Positions 61,821-64,000 of a stretch of DNA of 64,000 bases are shown piece by piece. Made by a program: the position numbers and the translations under genes. Below the pieces are notes generated by a model. The model was not told the DNA's origin, did not search any database, and was given only the letters and a program-made list of their open reading frames with translations. The stretch is from Climacteris rufus (taxonomy: Eukaryota > Chordata > Aves > Passeriformes > Climacteridae). The stretch is from assembly GCA_013398175.1 (NCBI GenBank), contig VZRZ01005362.1, positions 444,943 to 508,942 of the forward strand, written 5' to 3'. Each line of letters opens with the position of its first letter. The first letter of the stretch is position 1.

Positions 61821-64000
61821 GTCTGTTGTTGCTATTTGCTGGAATAAACAGCAATTCTGTGTTAAAATAAAGGGATCTGTGGTTTGAACACTAGTGAAGA
61901 GAAGTAGCTGTTGAATTGTGTCCCCTCCTGCTGTGGCCAACAAGCTCAATGACAAGATAAATGCATGTTGGCAGAGTTACTGAATCCATATTTTAAGCAA
62001 AAATTGAAACCTTGCTTCTATGAAATGCTGACATGGCTATCTAGAAAGATGAACCATTAAGTGCAGGATCCATCCTCCCTCCCTTGTCTGCTGTGCTGAG
62101 TGCTCTGCAAGTTGGTATTTCACATACCAGCAGAAAGAGCCATCTGATGAAGCTAAGAAAGTGTACTGAGTGGAAAAAATTACCCTAAAATGAATCTCTG
62201 CCCGGTGTTAGTGTTTTAGATGTTCTATTGCACCTCATATGCCACCAGGCACTTATGTACTGAGAAACAAACTGATCCCTTAATCCACCAAGCTCCTAAA
62301 TGAAAACTGTTAGATGTATTTGTCTTCAGCTCAAGCTGAATCTCACCTTTGTACTTGGTCAGCTGAATCCCACCTTGTGTTTGTATCCTTGCAAAGGGAG
62401 ACTGTGGGCTGACCTGAAAATGTGGAAGAAGGAGAGGAGATGGGGACTTCTGTGCTGGTCCATTGGAAAACATAGATTCAGTCCTTGAGACCAAAACATT
62501 ATCATTTTTGTTTTTTGATTACTTGGTCCTAAGTAAAAGGCATACCTCATTTGTTTATAGCACAGCATTTCACATTTGTGAACAAGACTCTGGTTACTTT
62601 TACCCTGTCCATTCCAAGAACAGGTTGATTAGAATATCATTCATTTAGTATAAAAATTCATTTCTGTTTTGCCTTATAGATTCATCCATCCATCCATTGG
62701 GAGTTATTTCCAGATTTGTCCTGCATTTCCAAAAAACCCTGTCTGATTTCAAGTAAGTGGTTAACTGCTAAGTGATGTGTAGAGGTCAACACCTTCAGTC
62801 AGGTTTCTGAGTGATCAGCTTCTCTGAAAATTTGGCACATATTGTCTGATGGAGGAATTGCTACTTCCTGTGGGTGAAATGTAGTATCAGGGTAGTCCTT
62901 GGAGACTATGTTTCCTATGTTTTTATCCCTATACTCACCATTTTCATGCAGGAGTTGCCCAAATTTCATATAACCTAGCTGTTCAATAGCTTATACAAAT
63001 GGTAATAATGATATTAAATTATTTGGAAATTGTGAACTTATTCCACTGCTTAATATCACATTCGGGAAAGCCCAGAAGAAAAGGTCTAGGGATTAATCTA
63101 AAGAAGTATCTTGATTAAAGCTTTATGTTGAATTAGAATGGGTTGGAGCTGTAGGGCTAACAGAGCCATGATTTTCCAGTATTTCCCAAAGCATGTCCCT
63201 TTGTGCTGCCTGCTGGCTGATTCTTCAGAATGACGTATCACCTTTAGCTCTGTTCAATTTGTTCCCATACAAGTAGTGTCTGACAACAACAAAAATGTGT
63301 GCTCTTAAAAGTGTGGCCATTATAGTATCTTCTTTTACTGTCTGGTGGTTACACTGTGTTCTATTACATTACTTGAAAAATATGAGTGTCTCTCCTCTGA
63401 TTAGATAGAGAGGAAAGACAGCTGCTGTATTTTGTCAGAATTTACAGAAAGTGATAGGGATAAATGAATAAAATATTCTAAGTTAGTGTTTACCTTGTTT
63501 CTTCCTTTGCTGACTGTTGAGATCTCTTCATATTCTTTCCTTTTATATAACAGTCTTAGTCAGAAGCACATTTTTCTTTTTCTTCCTGATCTTCATCATT
63601 TTTTAGTGGATGCTGGAACTTAGGACAGTGATTCCAGGTCTTGCAGCAGATGGCAGCTTTCTGAGCATGCTGGGAGAGGATTTTTTTTGCACTCCTTGAG
63701 ATCGGGCATTTAAATAAAAGGGCCACAACTGATGGCTAGTACTGACCCCTAAAATCCCATAAAATCAGCACAAAGAACTGTTTCCTCGTCTGATCTGTTC
63801 ATGTGTGTGGAAGTGGATAAGATCTGTGACGGATGAATCTAAATCAAAAACCAGAACTGCAGATTTTTCTCCCCAGAGGTTCAGCCTTTAGCTCATGTAT
63901 TTGTCTCCTGTTTCCTAGAAGGATGTGGAGATCTTTCACATGAAAGCTGCCATAGGAAAACCAACCTATGAGTGAAGAATTCCTATCTAGTATCTATTAC
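61821..64000. other. Unique AT-rich DNA, no gene recognised
   Basis: Short frames only, none recognised. A tiny ATCC repeat lies at about 62682-62696. The window ends in unique sequence with no truncated gene visible at the edge. Confidence 0.55.

Overview
The window reads as a stretch of avian nuclear DNA with no protein-coding gene, RNA gene or operon that I can support. The best evidence for a bird is at least sixteen pieces of CR1 non-LTR retrotransposons. Most intact 3' ends carry the hallmark CR1 tail (a CCAACC-rich stretch followed by short repeats of ATTCTATG), in both orientations. The long CR1 at 15191-15836 is of a kind I associate with Neoaves, so a neoavian and perhaps passerine host is likely, but this rests on recall of the family and not on a search. 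The DNA is AT-rich, CpG-poor, unusually poor in other interspersed repeats, and contains one 28-N gap and one single N, as expected of a draft assembly.

Layout. 1-15190 is mostly unique DNA with short CR1 pieces at 3648, 5852, 6771, 11665 and 12590 and a 60-bp tandem duplication at 9749-9868. 15191-15836 is a long antisense CR1 that contains a suspicious 136/135-bp duplication around a single N. 16355-17092 is a much older and diverged CR1/L3-type 3' end. 17093-34624 is nearly repeat-free except for an internally deleted CR1 at 23996-24402, a purine tract at 31320 and a 137-nt polypyrimidine microsatellite at 32008-32144. 34625-44444 is quiet apart from two antisense CR1 tails. 44445-51478 is a denser patch with five CR1 tails, a CpG- and C-rich zone near 44.9-45.5 kb and the N gap at 46407-46434. 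51479-64000 is quiet again, with one good CR1 at 59277-59735 and one faint relic at 61764.

How the parts relate. Nothing here works as a pathway or system. The open frames longer than about 100 codons are explained by CR1 (either strand), by the microsatellite, or are of a length expected by chance in 64 kb of six-frame translation. The window is best described as intergenic or intronic. If it is intronic, the host gene's exons are not recognisable from the sequence alone. The observations most worth a second look are two probable assembly duplications, the old CR1 copy, a CpG-enriched inverted repeat at 28472-28520, and the GC/CpG-rich zone at 44.9-45.5 kb.
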